From Acidovorax sp. GW101-3H11 (lineage in GTDB: Bacteria > Pseudomonadota > Gammaproteobacteria > Burkholderiales > Burkholderiaceae_C), in contig NZ_LUKZ01000009.1 of assembly GCF_001633105.1 (NCBI RefSeq), positions 525,716-589,715 on the forward strand: a stretch of 64,000 nucleotides of DNA, in the 5' to 3' direction. The position numbers and the translations under genes are program-made. How positions within the stretch are numbered: the first letter of the stretch is position 1; each line of letters begins with the position of its first letter. The notes beneath the pieces were generated by a model. The model made no database searches. It worked only from the letters and a program-made list of their open reading frames with translations, and was not told the origin of the DNA. Positions 26,884-41,300 of the stretch are shown piece by piece.

Positions 26884-28011
26884 TCAGCCACCCTGCGACA
26901 ACGCCCCCTCGGGCTCGTCGGCAAAGGCCCGGGCGATGGCTTGAAATTCGGCCTCATTGGCCAGAAAAGCATCGACCAGGGCCGGGTCGAAGTGGCTGCC
27001 CCGCCCTGCCGCCACAATGCCTACCGCCTCCTCGTGGGTCATCGCTTCCTTGTAGACGCGCCGGGTGATCAGGGCGTCGTACACATCGGCCAACGCCATC
27101 AGCCGGGCGGACAGCGGAATCGCATCCCCCGCCAAGCCCAGCGGATAACCGCTGCCGTCCCATTTTTCCTGGTGCGAGTAGGCGATCTCCTTGGCGAGGC
27201 GCAGAAAGGGCACGGTCTTGCCCAGGCGCTGCTCAGCCATTGCAATGGCATCGCGCCCCAACGTGGTGTGGGTCTTCATGATTTCGAACTCGTCCGGCGT
27301 GAGCTTGCCCGGTTTGAGCAGGATGGCGTCGGGAATGCCCACCTTGCCCACATCGTGCAACGGCGCACTTTTGTAGAGCCATTCGATGGTCTGCTCGTCC
27401 AACTGCGGCGCGTAGTCGGGGTGGCTGAGCAGCGCGGTGGCCAGCAGGCGCACGTAACGCTGGGTGCGCAGGATGTGATTGCCCGTGTCGTTGTCGCGCG
27501 CCTCGGCCAGTGACGCCAAAGCGAGCACAGTCACGTCCCGCACGTCGCGCACTTCCTGCGTGCGGCGCTCCACCTCTTGCTCCAGGTAGCTGGATTTGTC
27601 TCGCAAGAAGTCAGAAGCCACCTTGAGGGTGAGGTGCGTGTGCACGCGTGCCAACAGCAGGGGCGGAACGACCGGCTTGGCGATGTAGTCCACCGCCCCC
27701 AGGGAGAAACCCAGCGCTTCGTTCTCCATGTCGTGGCGCGAGGTCAGAAAGATCACCGGAATGTCGCGCGTGCGCACATGGGCCTTGAGGCGGCGGCAGA
27801 CCTCGTAGCCGTCAGGCTCGGGCATCAGCACGTCGAGCAGGATCAGGTCGGGCGGCGTGGCCTGGGCAATCTGCAGAGCGCGGTCACCGCTGGGCGCCAC
27901 GCGCACCCGGTAGCGGGGGGCCAGCAGGTCGCTGATGAGCTGCAGGTTCTGCGGCGTGTCGTCCACCACCAGCACCGAGGGCCGCACGGCAGCTGGAATG
28001 AAATCGTTCAT
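26884..28011 (-). CDS. Response regulator with HD-GYP c-di-GMP phosphodiesterase domain
   Basis: RpfG-type protein of 375 residues. The N-terminal receiver domain has the acidic pair VDDTPQN, the phosphoacceptor Asp60 ([16 protein letters not shown]) and the Lys of AKPVVPP. The HD-GYP domain (about 165-355) has [29 protein letters not shown] and [16 protein letters not shown], all metal-binding and GYP residues intact, so hydrolysis of cyclic di-GMP is expected. Its ATG overlaps the stop of the hybrid kinase gene by 4 bp (28008-28011); it is the last gene of a three-gene unit and the likely output. Confidence 0.93.
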   Translation of the reverse strand: MNDFIPAAVRPSVLVVDDTPQNLQLISDLLAPRYRVRVAPSGDRALQIAQATPPDLILLDVLMPEPDGYEVCRRLKAHVRTRDIPVIFLTSRHDMENEALGFSLGAVDYIAKPVVPPLLLARVHTHLTLKVASDFLRDKSSYLEQEVERRTQEVRDVRDVTVLALASLAEARDNDTGNHILRTQRYVRLLATALLSHPDYAPQLDEQTIEWLYKSAPLHDVGKVGIPDAILLKPGKLTPDEFEIMKTHTTLGRDAIAMAEQRLGKTVPFLRLAKEIAYSHQEKWDGSGYPLGLAGDAIPLSARLMALADVYDALITRRVYKEAMTHEEAVGIVAAGRGSHFDPALVDAFLANEAEFQAIARAFADEPEGALSQGG

Positions 28012-31000
28012 GTCAATGCTCCTGATCCACTCAGCGTACTTCCCTCTGCCGTATCCAGCACAGCCAGCGCGGCCGGGAAATCAAAACCGCGCAGGTGAGA
28101 TTCAAAGGCTTCGAACTGAACGCCCATCAGGGCGCGCAGCTCTGCAGACCTGCGCTCCAGCAGGCGCCTGGCACGCGGATCGTCCAGCTCCAGCCTGGCC
28201 CTGAGCACCCCGGCCGTGCGCTGCAGGCGCAATGGGCTGGCTGGCCGAGTGCCGGGCACCGATACATCTGCCGGCAACACCGCCTGCAGGTGAGCCACGA
28301 GCGACTGCAGCTCGCGGGCCAGTTGCTCATGGCTGCTCCAGTGCGCGCGCTCCTGGCGGGCCGATTGTTCCACCGTATCGGCGTGCGAACGCAGCGCGCC
28401 CGCACCGATATGGGCCGCCAAACCCTTGAGGGTGTGGGCCAGTCGCTCAGCCAGCGGCCAATCGCCACCACGCAGGGCATCGGCCAGTTGCTCTGCGGTA
28501 CCCGCTTGGCTGGCAGCAAACTCGCGCAGGGTGGCGATGTAGCGCGCGGGGCGGTCCATTGCGCGGCGCAGCCCACCGCGCGTGTCCAGATCAGGGATCG
28601 TTTGCAGTTGCTGCAGCACAGCCTGGTATTGGGCATCCGGTGGTGGCGCTTCACCCAGTGCGGGCGCCGAGCCATCGGCCGGTCCATCGTCGGCAGGCAC
28701 CAGAAAGCGCCGCAATACGCGCCACAGGCTGGCGGGCTCGATGGGCTTGGCCACAAAGTCGTCCATGCCGGCTGCCTGGCAACGCGCACGGTCTTCGGCG
28801 AGGGCGTTGGCCGTCATGGCGACGATGGGCAGGCTCGCCAATGCCGGCAGAGCCCGCAGGCACCGGGTGGCCTCCAGCCCGTCCATTTCGGGCATCTGCA
28901 TGTCCATCAGCACCAGGTCATAGTGTTGGCGCTGGGCCATCTCCACGCCAACACGCCCGTTGCCAGCGACATCCACCGCCAGGCCGGTTTCTGCCAGCAA
29001 CTCGGCTCCCACCTGCTGGTTCAGCGGGTTGTCCTCTACCAACAGCACGCGCCGCCCCTGCAGGCCGGTCGGCACACCATGCGGCACGTCCCGCAGGGCC
29101 GGTGTGCCGTCCACGGGTTCGCGCGTGTCCCCTGGCAAGGGCTGGTCTGCCAGCAAGCGCAGCAAGGTGTCAAACAACAAGGAGGCACCCACAGGCTTGA
29201 GCAACACGTCGAGCTTGCCCAGCGCGTGGTGGCCTTGCTGCAGCCATTCCTCGCGCCCATGTGCCGTCACCAGCACCCCGCGCGGCTGTTTGCGCAAGCC
29301 CAGGCCCTGCATGCGCTCCAGGGTCTGCAGGCCATCCAGGCCTGGCATTTGCCAGTCCACCAGGGCCACATCAAAGGCCTGGTGCCGGTGGTCGGCCTCC
29401 ACCGCCGCCGCCAGCGCAGCGGCGCCAGACGCCACGGCCTCGGCGTCAAAGCCCATTTGCTCCAGCATGTGCAGCAGCACGGTGCGCGCACTTTCGTTGT
29501 CGTCCACCACCAGCACCCGACGCCCCAGCAGGTCGGCGTGCTGCGGCGGCTGGGGCCGCTGGGACGCAGCCACTCCTAGGTCCACCGTGGCCCAGAATGT
29601 AGAGCCAACACCCGGCGCGCTCTCGACCCCGACCTCGCCCCCCATCAGCTCCACCAGTTTGCGCGTGATGGCCAGGCCCAGCCCGGTGCCGCCAAACTGG
29701 CGGGTGGTGGACGAATCGGCCTGCTCGAAGCTGCGGAACATGCGCTCCTGCTGCTCGGACGCCAGCCCCACCCCGGTATCGCGCACCAAAAAGCGCAGGC
29801 GCACCTGCTGATCGCTGCGCGCCTCGACCCGCACCATCACGCACACCTCGCCGCGCTCCGTGAACTTGATGGCGTTGTTGGTGTAGTTGATCAGCACCTG
29901 CCCGAGTCGCAGCGGGTCGCCAACCAGCCAGAGCGGCACATCGGGCGCCACGTCGTAGATCATCTCCAGGCCCTTGTCACTGGCGCGCTGCCCCAGAAGC
30001 CCGGCCAGGTTGTTGAGCAGCGCATCAAGTTCAAACTCGATGTGCTCCACCGTCATCTTGCCGGCCTCGATCTTGGAAAAATCCAGGACGTCGTTGATGA
30101 CGCCCAGAAGATGCTGGCCGGAGCGCTGGATTTTTTCGAGGTAGTCCCGCTGGCGCGGCGTGAGGTCGGTCTTGAGGGCCAGGTGGCTCATGCCGATGAC
30201 CGCGTTCATGGGCGTACGAATCTCGTGGCTCATGTTGGCCATGAACTCGCTTTTGACCAACGCCGCCTGCTCTGCCTGCAACGTGGCGTCGCGCAAAGCC
30301 AGGGTCACGCGCTGCAGGTTCTCGCGCATGGCCGCCAGGCGGCCCATGACGCTGCCGCTGTCTGTGCGCTCGCCCAGTTGAATGGGGGTCGCCAGATCAC
30401 CGCTGGAAATACGGCCGATGGCCTGGTGCACCTCGTCCACGGAGCCGCCCATGATGCGCTCCAGCCGGGCCACAAAGGTGTTGAAACTGCGGGCGACCGC
30501 ATCAAACTCCAGGCTGTTGCTGCTGGGCAGCCGCAGCGACAGATCCGCGTCGGCCGAGGCGATGTGCTCCAGCGCGTCGCGCACCGCGAACAGCGGGCGC
30601 AGCACCACCATGCGCAAACCCACCAGCAACACCAGTGCCACCAGCACATTGAGCGCCAGCATGACACCCACCAGACGCACCAGATCGCGCCGCACGTTGT
30701 CACGGATGGCCTGGGTGCTGGCATAGATGCGCACAACACCCAGAGGGTGCCGCGCCTGGCTTTCTTCGTAGCTCAGGCGCACGCTGCGCTCAACATCAGC
30801 CGGGGTCTTCGCCGGGTTCCAGGGCTGCCCCGAAACCCGGTTGGATGCCAGGTAGGCGGACTGCCCCTGCTCATCAAACACCTCGATTCCCAGCACATCG
30901 CCCGTGCCCAGTTCGGAGTCCACGATGGTGCGCACCAGGTTGTTTTCAAAGCGCCAGAGCGCATCGGGCAAATTACGGGACAACCTGGCCACGGCCGCAT

Positions 31001-31142
31001 CCAGCTCCAAGTTCAGCTGCTGCAGTTTCTGCGCCCTGCTATCCCGGTAGTTGTAGGCACCAAAGCTGCCCAGCACCAGCGACACCACCATGACCAGCAG
31101 CACAATGAAGCGGTTTTGTATGGAGTTCATGAACCGGCCCAT
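28008..31142 (-). CDS. Hybrid sensor histidine kinase (HAMP-HisKA-HATPase-REC-REC-Hpt)
   Basis: Membrane kinase of 1044 residues. Layout: transmembrane helix about 12-32, periplasmic domain about 33-155, second helix about 158-182, HAMP, HisKA with [20 protein letters not shown], HATPase with [15 protein letters not shown] and [10 protein letters not shown], receiver 1 ([27 protein letters not shown]), receiver 2 ([27 protein letters not shown]) and a C-terminal Hpt ([15 protein letters not shown]). All phosphotransfer residues are present, so a His-Asp-His-Asp relay to the HD-GYP regulator next door is plausible. An alternative ATG lies at 31130. The periplasmic part is not a recognisable Cache or SBP domain, and the neighbouring SBP-like protein may bring the signal. 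Confidence 0.92.
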   Translation of the reverse strand: MGRFMNSIQNRFIVLLVMVVSLVLGSFGAYNYRDSRAQKLQQLNLELDAAVARLSRNLPDALWRFENNLVRTIVDSELGTGDVLGIEVFDEQGQSAYLASNRVSGQPWNPAKTPADVERSVRLSYEESQARHPLGVVRIYASTQAIRDNVRRDLVRLVGVMLALNVLVALVLLVGLRMVVLRPLFAVRDALEHIASADADLSLRLPSSNSLEFDAVARSFNTFVARLERIMGGSVDEVHQAIGRISSGDLATPIQLGERTDSGSVMGRLAAMRENLQRVTLALRDATLQAEQAALVKSEFMANMSHEIRTPMNAVIGMSHLALKTDLTPRQRDYLEKIQRSGQHLLGVINDVLDFSKIEAGKMTVEHIEFELDALLNNLAGLLGQRASDKGLEMIYDVAPDVPLWLVGDPLRLGQVLINYTNNAIKFTERGEVCVMVRVEARSDQQVRLRFLVRDTGVGLASEQQERMFRSFEQADSSTTRQFGGTGLGLAITRKLVELMGGEVGVESAPGVGSTFWATVDLGVAASQRPQPPQHADLLGRRVLVVDDNESARTVLLHMLEQMGFDAEAVASGAAALAAAVEADHRHQAFDVALVDWQMPGLDGLQTLERMQGLGLRKQPRGVLVTAHGREEWLQQGHHALGKLDVLLKPVGASLLFDTLLRLLADQPLPGDTREPVDGTPALRDVPHGVPTGLQGRRVLLVEDNPLNQQVGAELLAETGLAVDVAGNGRVGVEMAQRQHYDLVLMDMQMPEMDGLEATRCLRALPALASLPIVAMTANALAEDRARCQAAGMDDFVAKPIEPASLWRVLRRFLVPADDGPADGSAPALGEAPPPDAQYQAVLQQLQTIPDLDTRGGLRRAMDRPARYIATLREFAASQAGTAEQLADALRGGDWPLAERLAHTLKGLAAHIGAGALRSHADTVEQSARQERAHWSSHEQLARELQSLVAHLQAVLPADVSVPGTRPASPLRLQRTAGVLRARLELDDPRARRLLERRSAELRALMGVQFEAFESHLRGFDFPAALAVLDTAEGSTLSGSGALT

Positions 31143-31172
31143 GCAACCCGCTTTGGATGAAGACCCGCTGTT

Positions 31173-31937
31173 TCAGAAAGGGTAATCAAACCCTGCCTTT
31201 TTATAGATGGCCTTGAACGCATCTGCCTTGTGGAAGGTTTCCATTTCCTCGTCCCAGATGCGCCGCAACACCTCGCCACGGGGGGTGTTGGCAAAGGCCA
31301 GGTACAGCCCCAGGTGCATCACAAACGCCAGTTCAAAATCCCGCATGTCCGCGCTGCGCGCCTTGATGTCATCGGCAATGTCGGACTGCGCACCGATGAA
31401 GTAATCGATGCGGCCCGCTTCCAGCATCTGCATGGCACTCTGGATGGTGTCCACCTCGACGATCTTCACCGGCACGTTAAGGTATCTGTCCAGGCCAAAA
31501 TCGCGCAGCCACGCCACGCGCTTGTCGCGCAGATCGCTGGTCCCGCCAAATCGATAGCCCGGACGCTTGCGGAACAGTGCCTGCTGCACGTTGCGGTCAA
31601 AGTGCCAGTGCGGGTACAGCGCAAAGTCCTTCTCCTCCAAAAACGAGGCCACCCATGCATCGGCCCGTTTGTCCTTGACCGCCTGCACCGTGCGCGCATA
31701 GGGGTAGATGGTGATGCGCAGCTTGATTTTGCGTTGGGCATACACCGCGCGGATGAGGTCGAAATACAGGCCCGAGCCATCCTTGCGCGTGAGGCCGTGC
31801 CAGGCGTCGGAGACCAGGTGGATGTCGGTCGGAGGGGTATCGGCCGCCAGGGGCCAGGCCAGGGAAGATGCCACACCCGCCAGGAGTGTCCGACGTGACC
31901 ACAACGCCAGACGGTCGCACTCAACGCAAGCTTTCAT
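31173..31937 (-). CDS. Periplasmic solute-binding (family 3-like) protein
   Basis: A 254-residue periplasmic protein. The N-terminus has a signal peptide with two adjacent arginines (SRRTLLAGVASSLAWPLAA), possibly Tat-type. The rest resembles bacterial family 3 extracellular solute-binding proteins: GSGLYFDLIRAVYAQRKIKL, ADAWVASFLEEKD and a late strand MLEAGRIDYFIGAQSDIA. No transporter permease or ATPase lies nearby; instead it is the first gene of a unit with a hybrid kinase (30 bp apart) and an HD-GYP regulator. A sensory co-receptor role is therefore more likely than nutrient uptake. GGAG precedes the ATG at 31937; the open frame upstream is not used. Confidence 0.8.
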   Translation of the reverse strand: MKACVECDRLALWSRRTLLAGVASSLAWPLAADTPPTDIHLVSDAWHGLTRKDGSGLYFDLIRAVYAQRKIKLRITIYPYARTVQAVKDKRADAWVASFLEEKDFALYPHWHFDRNVQQALFRKRPGYRFGGTSDLRDKRVAWLRDFGLDRYLNVPVKIVEVDTIQSAMQMLEAGRIDYFIGAQSDIADDIKARSADMRDFELAFVMHLGLYLAFANTPRGEVLRRIWDEEMETFHKADAFKAIYKKAGFDYPF

Positions 31938-32197
31938 GGCAACTCCCAGAGCGTCAGCACCGCCGCCGGACTGCTGACCGCGATCAAGATCGTTGAAGAC
32001 TATGAAGCAGTTTGTTGCAATTGTAGTGAGGCAAGGGCGTTGCACAAGGGCAGAAAACCATGCTCCACCCAGGCGACGAGGAGCCACCCCGCAGCACGGT
32101 GCGACGGACTCCATCCACGCACCACGCAAACGATTCGCCAAGACCATTGCATGGGCGGCGCCCAGCGCTTGACGGCCATCGGCAGGGAGACGCGAGC

Positions 32198-34483
32198 CTA
32201 GCCGCCCACCCGCTCCTCGGCAGGCACGGGCGGGGTCGCGTTGCCCGGCACACCTGGCGCTCCGCCAGGCAGGGACGGCTGGTTGGGATCGCTGCGGAAC
32301 AGCCCCCGCAGCCAGTCGCGCATGGTGTCCAGCGAGCTGTCGGGCGGCGGCACCGGGCGGGTGTCGAACTCGTCCACAAAGCGTTCATTGCCGTCGATCA
32401 CCTTGCTGCGGATGGCCTGCTGCATGAACTCGCCCACCATGGGCAGTGCGCTGCGGGCGCCCTGCCCCCAATGGTCGCTGCGCAGGGTGATGCGGCCGTC
32501 GTTGAAGCCTGCCCAGGCGCCCACCACCACACGCGGATTCATCAGGATGAACCAGCCGTCGGTGTTGTCCTGGGTCGTGCCCGTCTTGCCCGCCACGTCG
32601 GCCTGGATGCCATAGCGGCTGCGGATGGCGGTGGCCGTGCCATGGTCGATGGCACCCCGCATGGTGTTGCGCAGGGTTTGTGCGGCGCGGGCGTCGAACA
32701 CCGCCTCGGGGGCCGACGGGGCAAAGGTTTCCAGCACCTTGCCGTGGCGGTCTTCGATGCGGGTGATGAGCACCGGCTCGATATAGCGCCCCAAGTTGGC
32801 GATGGAGCTGTAGGCCGACACCATTTCCTTGAGCGTGACCGGGCTCGTGCCCAGCGCAAGCGAAGGCACTTCTTCGAGCTTGGACTGGCGCACGCCCAGG
32901 GCCCGCGCCACCTCGGCCACACGCGCCGGGCCCACCTGGTGCATGACCTGGGCGGTGATGGTGTTCTTGGAGCGCGCCAGGCCATCGGCCAGCGTCATGG
33001 GCTCGTCGCTGGGCGGGCCGCCGTCGGTGGGGCGCCACACGCGGCCACCGCCCAGGGGGATCTCCACGGCCGAGTCCATGAGCGTGTCGTCGGGCGATGC
33101 GCCCTGCGCAAAGGCCGCGCCATACACAAACGGCTTGAAGGTGGAGCCCGGCTGGCGCCGCGCGGCCTGCACGTGGTCGAACGGGTCCTGCGCAAAGTCG
33201 CGGCTGCCCACCCAGGCCAGCACATGGCCAGTGACCGGGTCCTGCGCCAGGAACCCGGCCTGCACCCGTGTCTTCTCGGCACGCAGCTTCGGCAAAAAGG
33301 CGGTGTCGTCCAGCAGCGCCTTGAGCACATCCTCGGGCGCCTCGCCCTTGTCCACGGCGGCGCGGTATTCGGCGCTTTCGCGCACCAGCGTCTGCACCAG
33401 CTCGTTGTTCGGGCCCCAGCCATTGCGCTGCGACCAGGCCGTGTCGGCCACACCCTGCAGCTGCCGCCCCTGGCGCGCCACGGCCTGGTTGGCCATGGCC
33501 TGCAGGCGCGAGTCGATGGTGGTGCGGATCACCAGGCCATCGGCATACAGGTTGTAGCCATGGCTGTCGGCCCACTCGATGAGCTGCTTGCGCAGCTGCA
33601 TCGCAAAGTGCGGCGCGGGTCCCATCACCTCGGTCTGGCGCTCGAAGTTGACGCGCAGCGGGCGCTTTTGCAGGGCTTCCAGCTGCTTTTCTTCGAGCTT
33701 GCCGCGCTTGACCATCTGCGACAGCACGGTGTTGCGGCGGGCCTGCGCGCGCTCGGGGTTGAGCACGGGGTTGTAGTAGGCCGTGCCTTTGAGCATGCCG
33801 ATCAGCGTAGCGCTCTCCAGCACATTGAGCTTGTCGGCCGACTTGTCGAAATACGTGCGCGCGGCCATCTCGATGCCGTAGGCGTTGTACAGAAACGGCA
33901 CGGTGTTGAGGTAGGTCTCCAGGATCTCGTCCTTGGTGTACGAGGCCTCGATCTTGAGGGCCGTGATCGCCTCCTTGAGCTTGCGCGTGAGCGCCTGCGG
34001 GAACACGCGCGAGCGGCCGATCTCGTCCGGAAACAGATTGCGCGCCAGCTGCTGCGTGATGGTGGAGCCACCCTGCGGATCGCCCCGCAGCGTGTGCACC
34101 ACCGACGATGCCGTGCGCTTCCAGTCCAGCCCGAAATGGTCGTAGAAGCGGTGGTCTTCAGTGGCGATGAGAGCATTCACCACATTCGGCGAAATCTCGT
34201 TCAGCTCCACCCATTCGCGGTTGGCCCAGCGGTATTCGGCCAGCAGCTTGCCGTCCACCGACATGAGCTGCGCGGGCAGCTCGCTTTTGGCCTTGCGGAT
34301 GTCGCTGATGGAGGGCGTGAACGGGATCAGCACCAGCGTGTAGGCCAGCACGGCGGCGGGCACGGCGAGGGCGCCCCAGAGCAGCGCGCGGCGCAGCGGG
34401 CGGGGCATCCAGGCGAACAGGCCGGCCAGCCAGCGGAACAGGGCCGCAGCGCGGGCCTGGAGAGAAAGCAGCAAGGTGCGCAT
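32198..34483 (-). CDS. Bifunctional penicillin-binding protein, PBP1A type
   Basis: Class A PBP of about 761 residues that polymerises and cross-links peptidoglycan. Short cytoplasmic N-terminus, one membrane helix (LLWGALAVPAAVLAYTLVLI), a GT51 glycosyltransferase domain with catalytic ATEDHRFYDHFGLDW and GGSTITQQLARNLF, then a transpeptidase domain with PGSTFKPF (SxxK serine), SKN (ARSKNTITAQV) and KTGTTQDN. The C-terminus is Pro-rich. Two starts are possible: ATG at 34483 (MRTLLLSLQ), used here, or GTG at 34522, which would overlap the ligA stop. The gene is directly downstream of ligA; in many genomes a PBP1A paralogue is elsewhere, so no gene symbol is given. Confidence 0.92.
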   Translation of the reverse strand: MRTLLLSLQARAAALFRWLAGLFAWMPRPLRRALLWGALAVPAAVLAYTLVLIPFTPSISDIRKAKSELPAQLMSVDGKLLAEYRWANREWVELNEISPNVVNALIATEDHRFYDHFGLDWKRTASSVVHTLRGDPQGGSTITQQLARNLFPDEIGRSRVFPQALTRKLKEAITALKIEASYTKDEILETYLNTVPFLYNAYGIEMAARTYFDKSADKLNVLESATLIGMLKGTAYYNPVLNPERAQARRNTVLSQMVKRGKLEEKQLEALQKRPLRVNFERQTEVMGPAPHFAMQLRKQLIEWADSHGYNLYADGLVIRTTIDSRLQAMANQAVARQGRQLQGVADTAWSQRNGWGPNNELVQTLVRESAEYRAAVDKGEAPEDVLKALLDDTAFLPKLRAEKTRVQAGFLAQDPVTGHVLAWVGSRDFAQDPFDHVQAARRQPGSTFKPFVYGAAFAQGASPDDTLMDSAVEIPLGGGRVWRPTDGGPPSDEPMTLADGLARSKNTITAQVMHQVGPARVAEVARALGVRQSKLEEVPSLALGTSPVTLKEMVSAYSSIANLGRYIEPVLITRIEDRHGKVLETFAPSAPEAVFDARAAQTLRNTMRGAIDHGTATAIRSRYGIQADVAGKTGTTQDNTDGWFILMNPRVVVGAWAGFNDGRITLRSDHWGQGARSALPMVGEFMQQAIRSKVIDGNERFVDEFDTRPVPPPDSSLDTMRDWLRGLFRSDPNQPSLPGGAPGVPGNATPPVPAEERVGG

Positions 34484-34518
34484 CAAAAACCCAGAGAAAA
34501 AAGCGCAAAAAGAGCGCG

Positions 34519-37168
<2,650 letters not shown>

Positions 37169-37173
37169 GTTGC

Positions 37174-38289
37174 TCAGCTGAACAGCCGCCGCGCCAGCAC
37201 GGACCCCGCCGACAGATCCCGCCCATCCAGCTGGTCATACAGCAGCTCCAGATCGCCCGCGATCGGGTCCATGGCCATCGCGGGCAGCGGGGTGCCGTTC
37301 TGGTCGCAGAGCACGCCGTCCATGGCCTGGCACAGAGCGGCGGCCACGTCGCGCAGGCGGGCAAAGGGCTGCTCGGTGCGGTGCACCTGGGCAACATCCA
37401 GGCTCAGCGTGATGTCGCGGATGGCGGACTGGTCGGGGTCGTCGGCCAATGCGGCCTGGGTGTCGTAGCCCAGGGTGAGCAAGGGCGGCAGGCCCGGGGT
37501 GCTGGCGGGCAGCACCAGGCGGCCGGGCATGGCGCCGGGCACAAAGCCCAGGCGGGCGGCATTCTGCTGCACATAGCCGGGGCTCCACGCGGCCTGGCGG
37601 GCACGCAGCATGAACATGAGCTGGGCGTCGTGGTCACTGGCGAACTGGTCCAGTTCGCGCGCGCGGGCCACTTCCTGCAGCATGTCTGGGAAGTCGGGCG
37701 CGGCGTTGACGGTGTCGGCAAAGGCCTGGGCCTTGACCACGAATTCGGAGAACTCGATCTCGTTGAGCGCGCCCATGCGGTTGGCCAGTTGCACGCCCGC
37801 CTGGAACGACTGGTAGCGCTGGCCGGGGGCCGGGGTTTCCCACTGCTGGGTGGCTTCGTTCAGGCCTTCGATGGCAAAGGGCTTGCTGCCTGCACGGCGG
37901 GTGGGTGGCAGCGCGGCCAGCGCCGCGTCGCCCGACACGACGTGCTCAGGCTGCAGCAAAGCGATCACGTCGATCAGCGGGTCCAGCCCGGGGCGGCGCT
38001 CGGGCGAAAACGGTGGCACGGGCAGTTGCAGGGCATCGCCCGCGTCCACGGTATGTTCAGACGGCTCCGGCCCCCGGTCGAGGCCATGGAACTCGCTGGG
38101 TGGCATGGCACCGGTCGCGCCCGCATCGAAGCCGGGCTCGAGGCGCTGCGCGGGCTCTGCCGCTGGATCGTGCTCCGTGGGCAGGGCGCGCTTGGGCGCA
38201 TTGCGGCGCGAGGTCCAGGTGTTGTAGGCCACGATGAGGGCCAGCACCAGACCGCCGATGATGGCCAGACTCAGTTGCAATGTGCTCAT
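37174..38289 (-). CDS. zipA: ZipA-like cell division protein
   Basis: A 371-residue membrane-anchored protein: N-terminal helix (LQLSLAIIGGLVLALIVAY, about 5-23), a basic then Pro/Glu-rich linker, and a C-terminal domain of about 230-365 matching the ZipA FtsZ-binding fold in layout (GVQLANRMGALNEIEFSEFV, MLPG/MPGRLVLPAST, ITLSLDVAQV, LCQAMDGVLCDQNGTPL). Gene order smc-zipA-ligA is the standard one in this lineage, which supports the call more than sequence identity, as ZipA diverges quickly. Stabilisation of the Z-ring at the inner membrane is the expected role. It lies 17 bp after smc. Confidence 0.82.
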   Translation of the reverse strand: MSTLQLSLAIIGGLVLALIVAYNTWTSRRNAPKRALPTEHDPAAEPAQRLEPGFDAGATGAMPPSEFHGLDRGPEPSEHTVDAGDALQLPVPPFSPERRPGLDPLIDVIALLQPEHVVSGDAALAALPPTRRAGSKPFAIEGLNEATQQWETPAPGQRYQSFQAGVQLANRMGALNEIEFSEFVVKAQAFADTVNAAPDFPDMLQEVARARELDQFASDHDAQLMFMLRARQAAWSPGYVQQNAARLGFVPGAMPGRLVLPASTPGLPPLLTLGYDTQAALADDPDQSAIRDITLSLDVAQVHRTEQPFARLRDVAAALCQAMDGVLCDQNGTPLPAMAMDPIAGDLELLYDQLDGRDLSAGSVLARRLFS

Positions 38290-38305
38290 GGTTGGGTGGG
38301 TTGTT

Positions 38306-41300
38306 TCAAGCGTCTGCCATGGAGAGGGCCGATTCCATATCGACGGCCACGATGCGCGACACGCCCTGCTCCTGCATGGTCACGCCGATCAGTTGCTCGG
38401 CCATTTCCATCGCGATCTTGTTGTGGCTGATGAACAAGAACTGCGTGCCCTTGCTCATGCTGGAGACCAGCTTGGCGTAGCGCTCGGTGTTGGCATCGTC
38501 CAGCGGTGCGTCCACCTCGTCCAGCAGGCAGAACGGCGCGGGGTTGAGCTGGAAGATGGCGAACACCAGCGCGATGGCCGTGAGCGCCTTCTCGCCGCCC
38601 GACAGCAGGTGGATGGTCTGGTTCTTCTTGCCCGGGGGCTGGGCCATCACCTGCACGCCGGAATCGAGGATTTCGTCGCCCGTGATGATGAGCTTGGCCT
38701 GGCCACCGCCGAACAGTTCGGGGAACATGCGCCCAAAGTGGCCGTTGACGGTGTCGAAGGTGCCCGAGAGCAGCTGGCGCGTTTCGCCGTCGATCTTGCG
38801 GATCGCGTCTTCCAACGTGTTCATCGCCTCGGTCAGGTCGGCTGTCTGCGCATCGAGGAAGATCTTGCGCTCGCTGGCGAGCTTGAGTTCGTCCAGTGCT
38901 GCCAGGTTCACGGCGCCCAGGGCGGCGATTTCGCGGTGCAGGCGGTCGATTTCACTTTGCAGGCCACCCACGCGCACATTGCCGTCGGTGATCGACTGGG
39001 CCACGGCTTCGAGGTCGGCCTGGGCGTCGGCCAGCAAGGTGGTGTATTGCTCCAGGCCTAGGCGCGCGGCCTGTTCCTTGAGCTGGAATTCGGTGATGCG
39101 CGCGCGCAGCGGGTCGAGCGCACGTTCGAGCTGCATGCGGCGTTCATCGCTGGCGCGCAGCTTCGTCGTGAGGTCGTCGTATTCGCTGCGCTGGGCGCCG
39201 AGCGCCTTTTCGCGTTCCATCTTCACTTCCAGCGCGGCCTGCAGGCCACCTTGCGCGGCGGCGTCGGACAGGCGGGCCAGCTCGTCACGCGCGCGCTGCT
39301 CTTCATCGGCCAGGGCCTTGGCCTGCTGCGTGGCGGTTTCGATGGAACGGTTGAGTTCGGCGCGGCGCGCTTCCAGGCTGCGCTGGGAGAAAGTGGCCTC
39401 TTGCGCCTGGCGCTCCAGCGTGCGCTGCTGTTCGCGGCAGGCGGTGAGCTTGCGCTCAGCCTCGATGACCTTGTCGCCCAGTTGCGCCTCGCGCTCCTGG
39501 CTGTCGGCCAGCTGCATGTCCAGTTCTTCAAAACGCGCTTCGGCCGCCACGCGGCGTTCCTGCAGGTCGGCCAGCTGGGCCTCGACTTCGGCCAGGTCGC
39601 CGTCGATTTGCTGGCTGCGCGCGCGGGTCTGTTCGGCCAACTGCGTGAGGCGCAGGGTTTCGACCTGCAGCTCGTGGGCACGGCTCTGGGTTTCGGTGGC
39701 TTCGCGGCGGGCGGCCACCAGGCGCTGCGAGGCGTCGGCATAGGCCGCCTCGGCACGGACCAGGGCGGTGCGTGATTCTTCGGCGATCAGGGCCTGCGCG
39801 CGCAGCTCCTTTTCGAGGTGCTCGATCTCCTGCGCGCGGGCCAGCATGCCGGACTGTTCGGAGTCCTGCGCGTAAAAGCTCACGCTGTGGGCGCTGACCG
39901 CATGGCCGGTAGGAACAAACACTACCTCCCCAGGCTGCAGCGTGCTGCGGCGGGCCAAAGCGTCGTCCAAGGTGGGCGCGGTGTAGCAGCCTTGCAGCCA
40001 GTCCACCAACACGGCCCGCAGGCCCGCATCGTTCAGGCGCAGCAGGTCTGACAGGCGGGCGTGGGGGGACGATGTTTCGGGGTGGCCCGCAGCGGGGGCA
40101 CTGTAGAAGGCCAGGCGCGCGGGCGGCGCATCGTTGCCTCCGGAGCCGAGGAAGCCGCGCACCATGTCCAGGCGCCCTACTTCCAAGGCGGCCAGCCGTT
40201 CGCGTAAGGCGGCTTCCAGCGCGTTTTCCCAGCCGGGTTCGATGTGGATGCGGCTCCACAGGCCTTGCAAGCCGTCGAGGCCATGTTTGGCAAGCCAGGG
40301 GCGCAGTTTGCCGTCGGTCTTGACCTTTTCCTGCAGCGCCTTGAGCGCCTCCATGCGGGCCGACAGCTCGGCCTGGCGCGCGCTTTCGCTGTTCACGGCT
40401 TGCTGGCGCGCGCGGCGGTCGTCGTCGAGCTGGGGTACGGACTCCTGCAGCTCGTGCAGGCGGGCTGCGGTGGTTTCGGCAATCTCCTGCGCTTCTTCGA
40501 GCTGTTCGCGCAGGTTGGTCAGGCGGGCTTCGTCGGGTGCAGCCAGCGCGTTGCGGTCGGTGCGCAGGCGTTCAAAGCGGGCGTCCAGCTGGCGGCTTTG
40601 TTCGTCAAAGCTGCGCTGCTCGGCGGCCAACACGCCGATCTGCTGCTGCACCTGCACGACGCTGCTGCGCTGTTCGGCCGTGCGGGCCTGGGCCTGGCGC
40701 AGGGCCTCTTCCAGGTCAGGCATTTGCATGGCCTGCTCTTCGACCTGGGCAGCCAGCAGTTCGGCGCGTTCTTCGGCGTCCACGCCCGCACCGGCCAGGT
40801 TTTCCAGCTCCACGTCGGCGTCTTCCTTGCGGGCCTGCCACTGGGCGATCTGCTCGGCCAGTTGCACCAGGCGCTGTTCCACGCGCTGGCGGCCTTCGAC
40901 CACGTAGCGGATCTCGGCTTCGAGCTTGCCGACTTCGGCCGTGGCTTCGTAGAGCTTGCCCTGGGCCTGGTTGACCTGGTCACCGGCGGCGTAATGGGCT
41001 TGGCGGATGGTTTCGAGGTCGGACTCGACGGCGCGCAAATCGGCCATGCGCGATTCGAGGTCGTTCACGGCCTGCAGACCATCGAGGCGCACCTTGTTCT
41101 GCTGCTCTTCGGCTTCGGCCCGCTTCAAAAACCACAGCTGGTGCTGTTTGAGCGTGGCGTCGGCGTGCAGGGTGTTGTACTTGGCAGCCACCTCAGCCTG
41201 CTTTTCGAGCTTTTCGAGGTTGGCGTTCAGCTCGCGCAGGATGTCTTCGACCCGCGTGAGGTTCTCGCGCGTGTCCGAGAGGCGGTTTTCGGTCTCGCGG

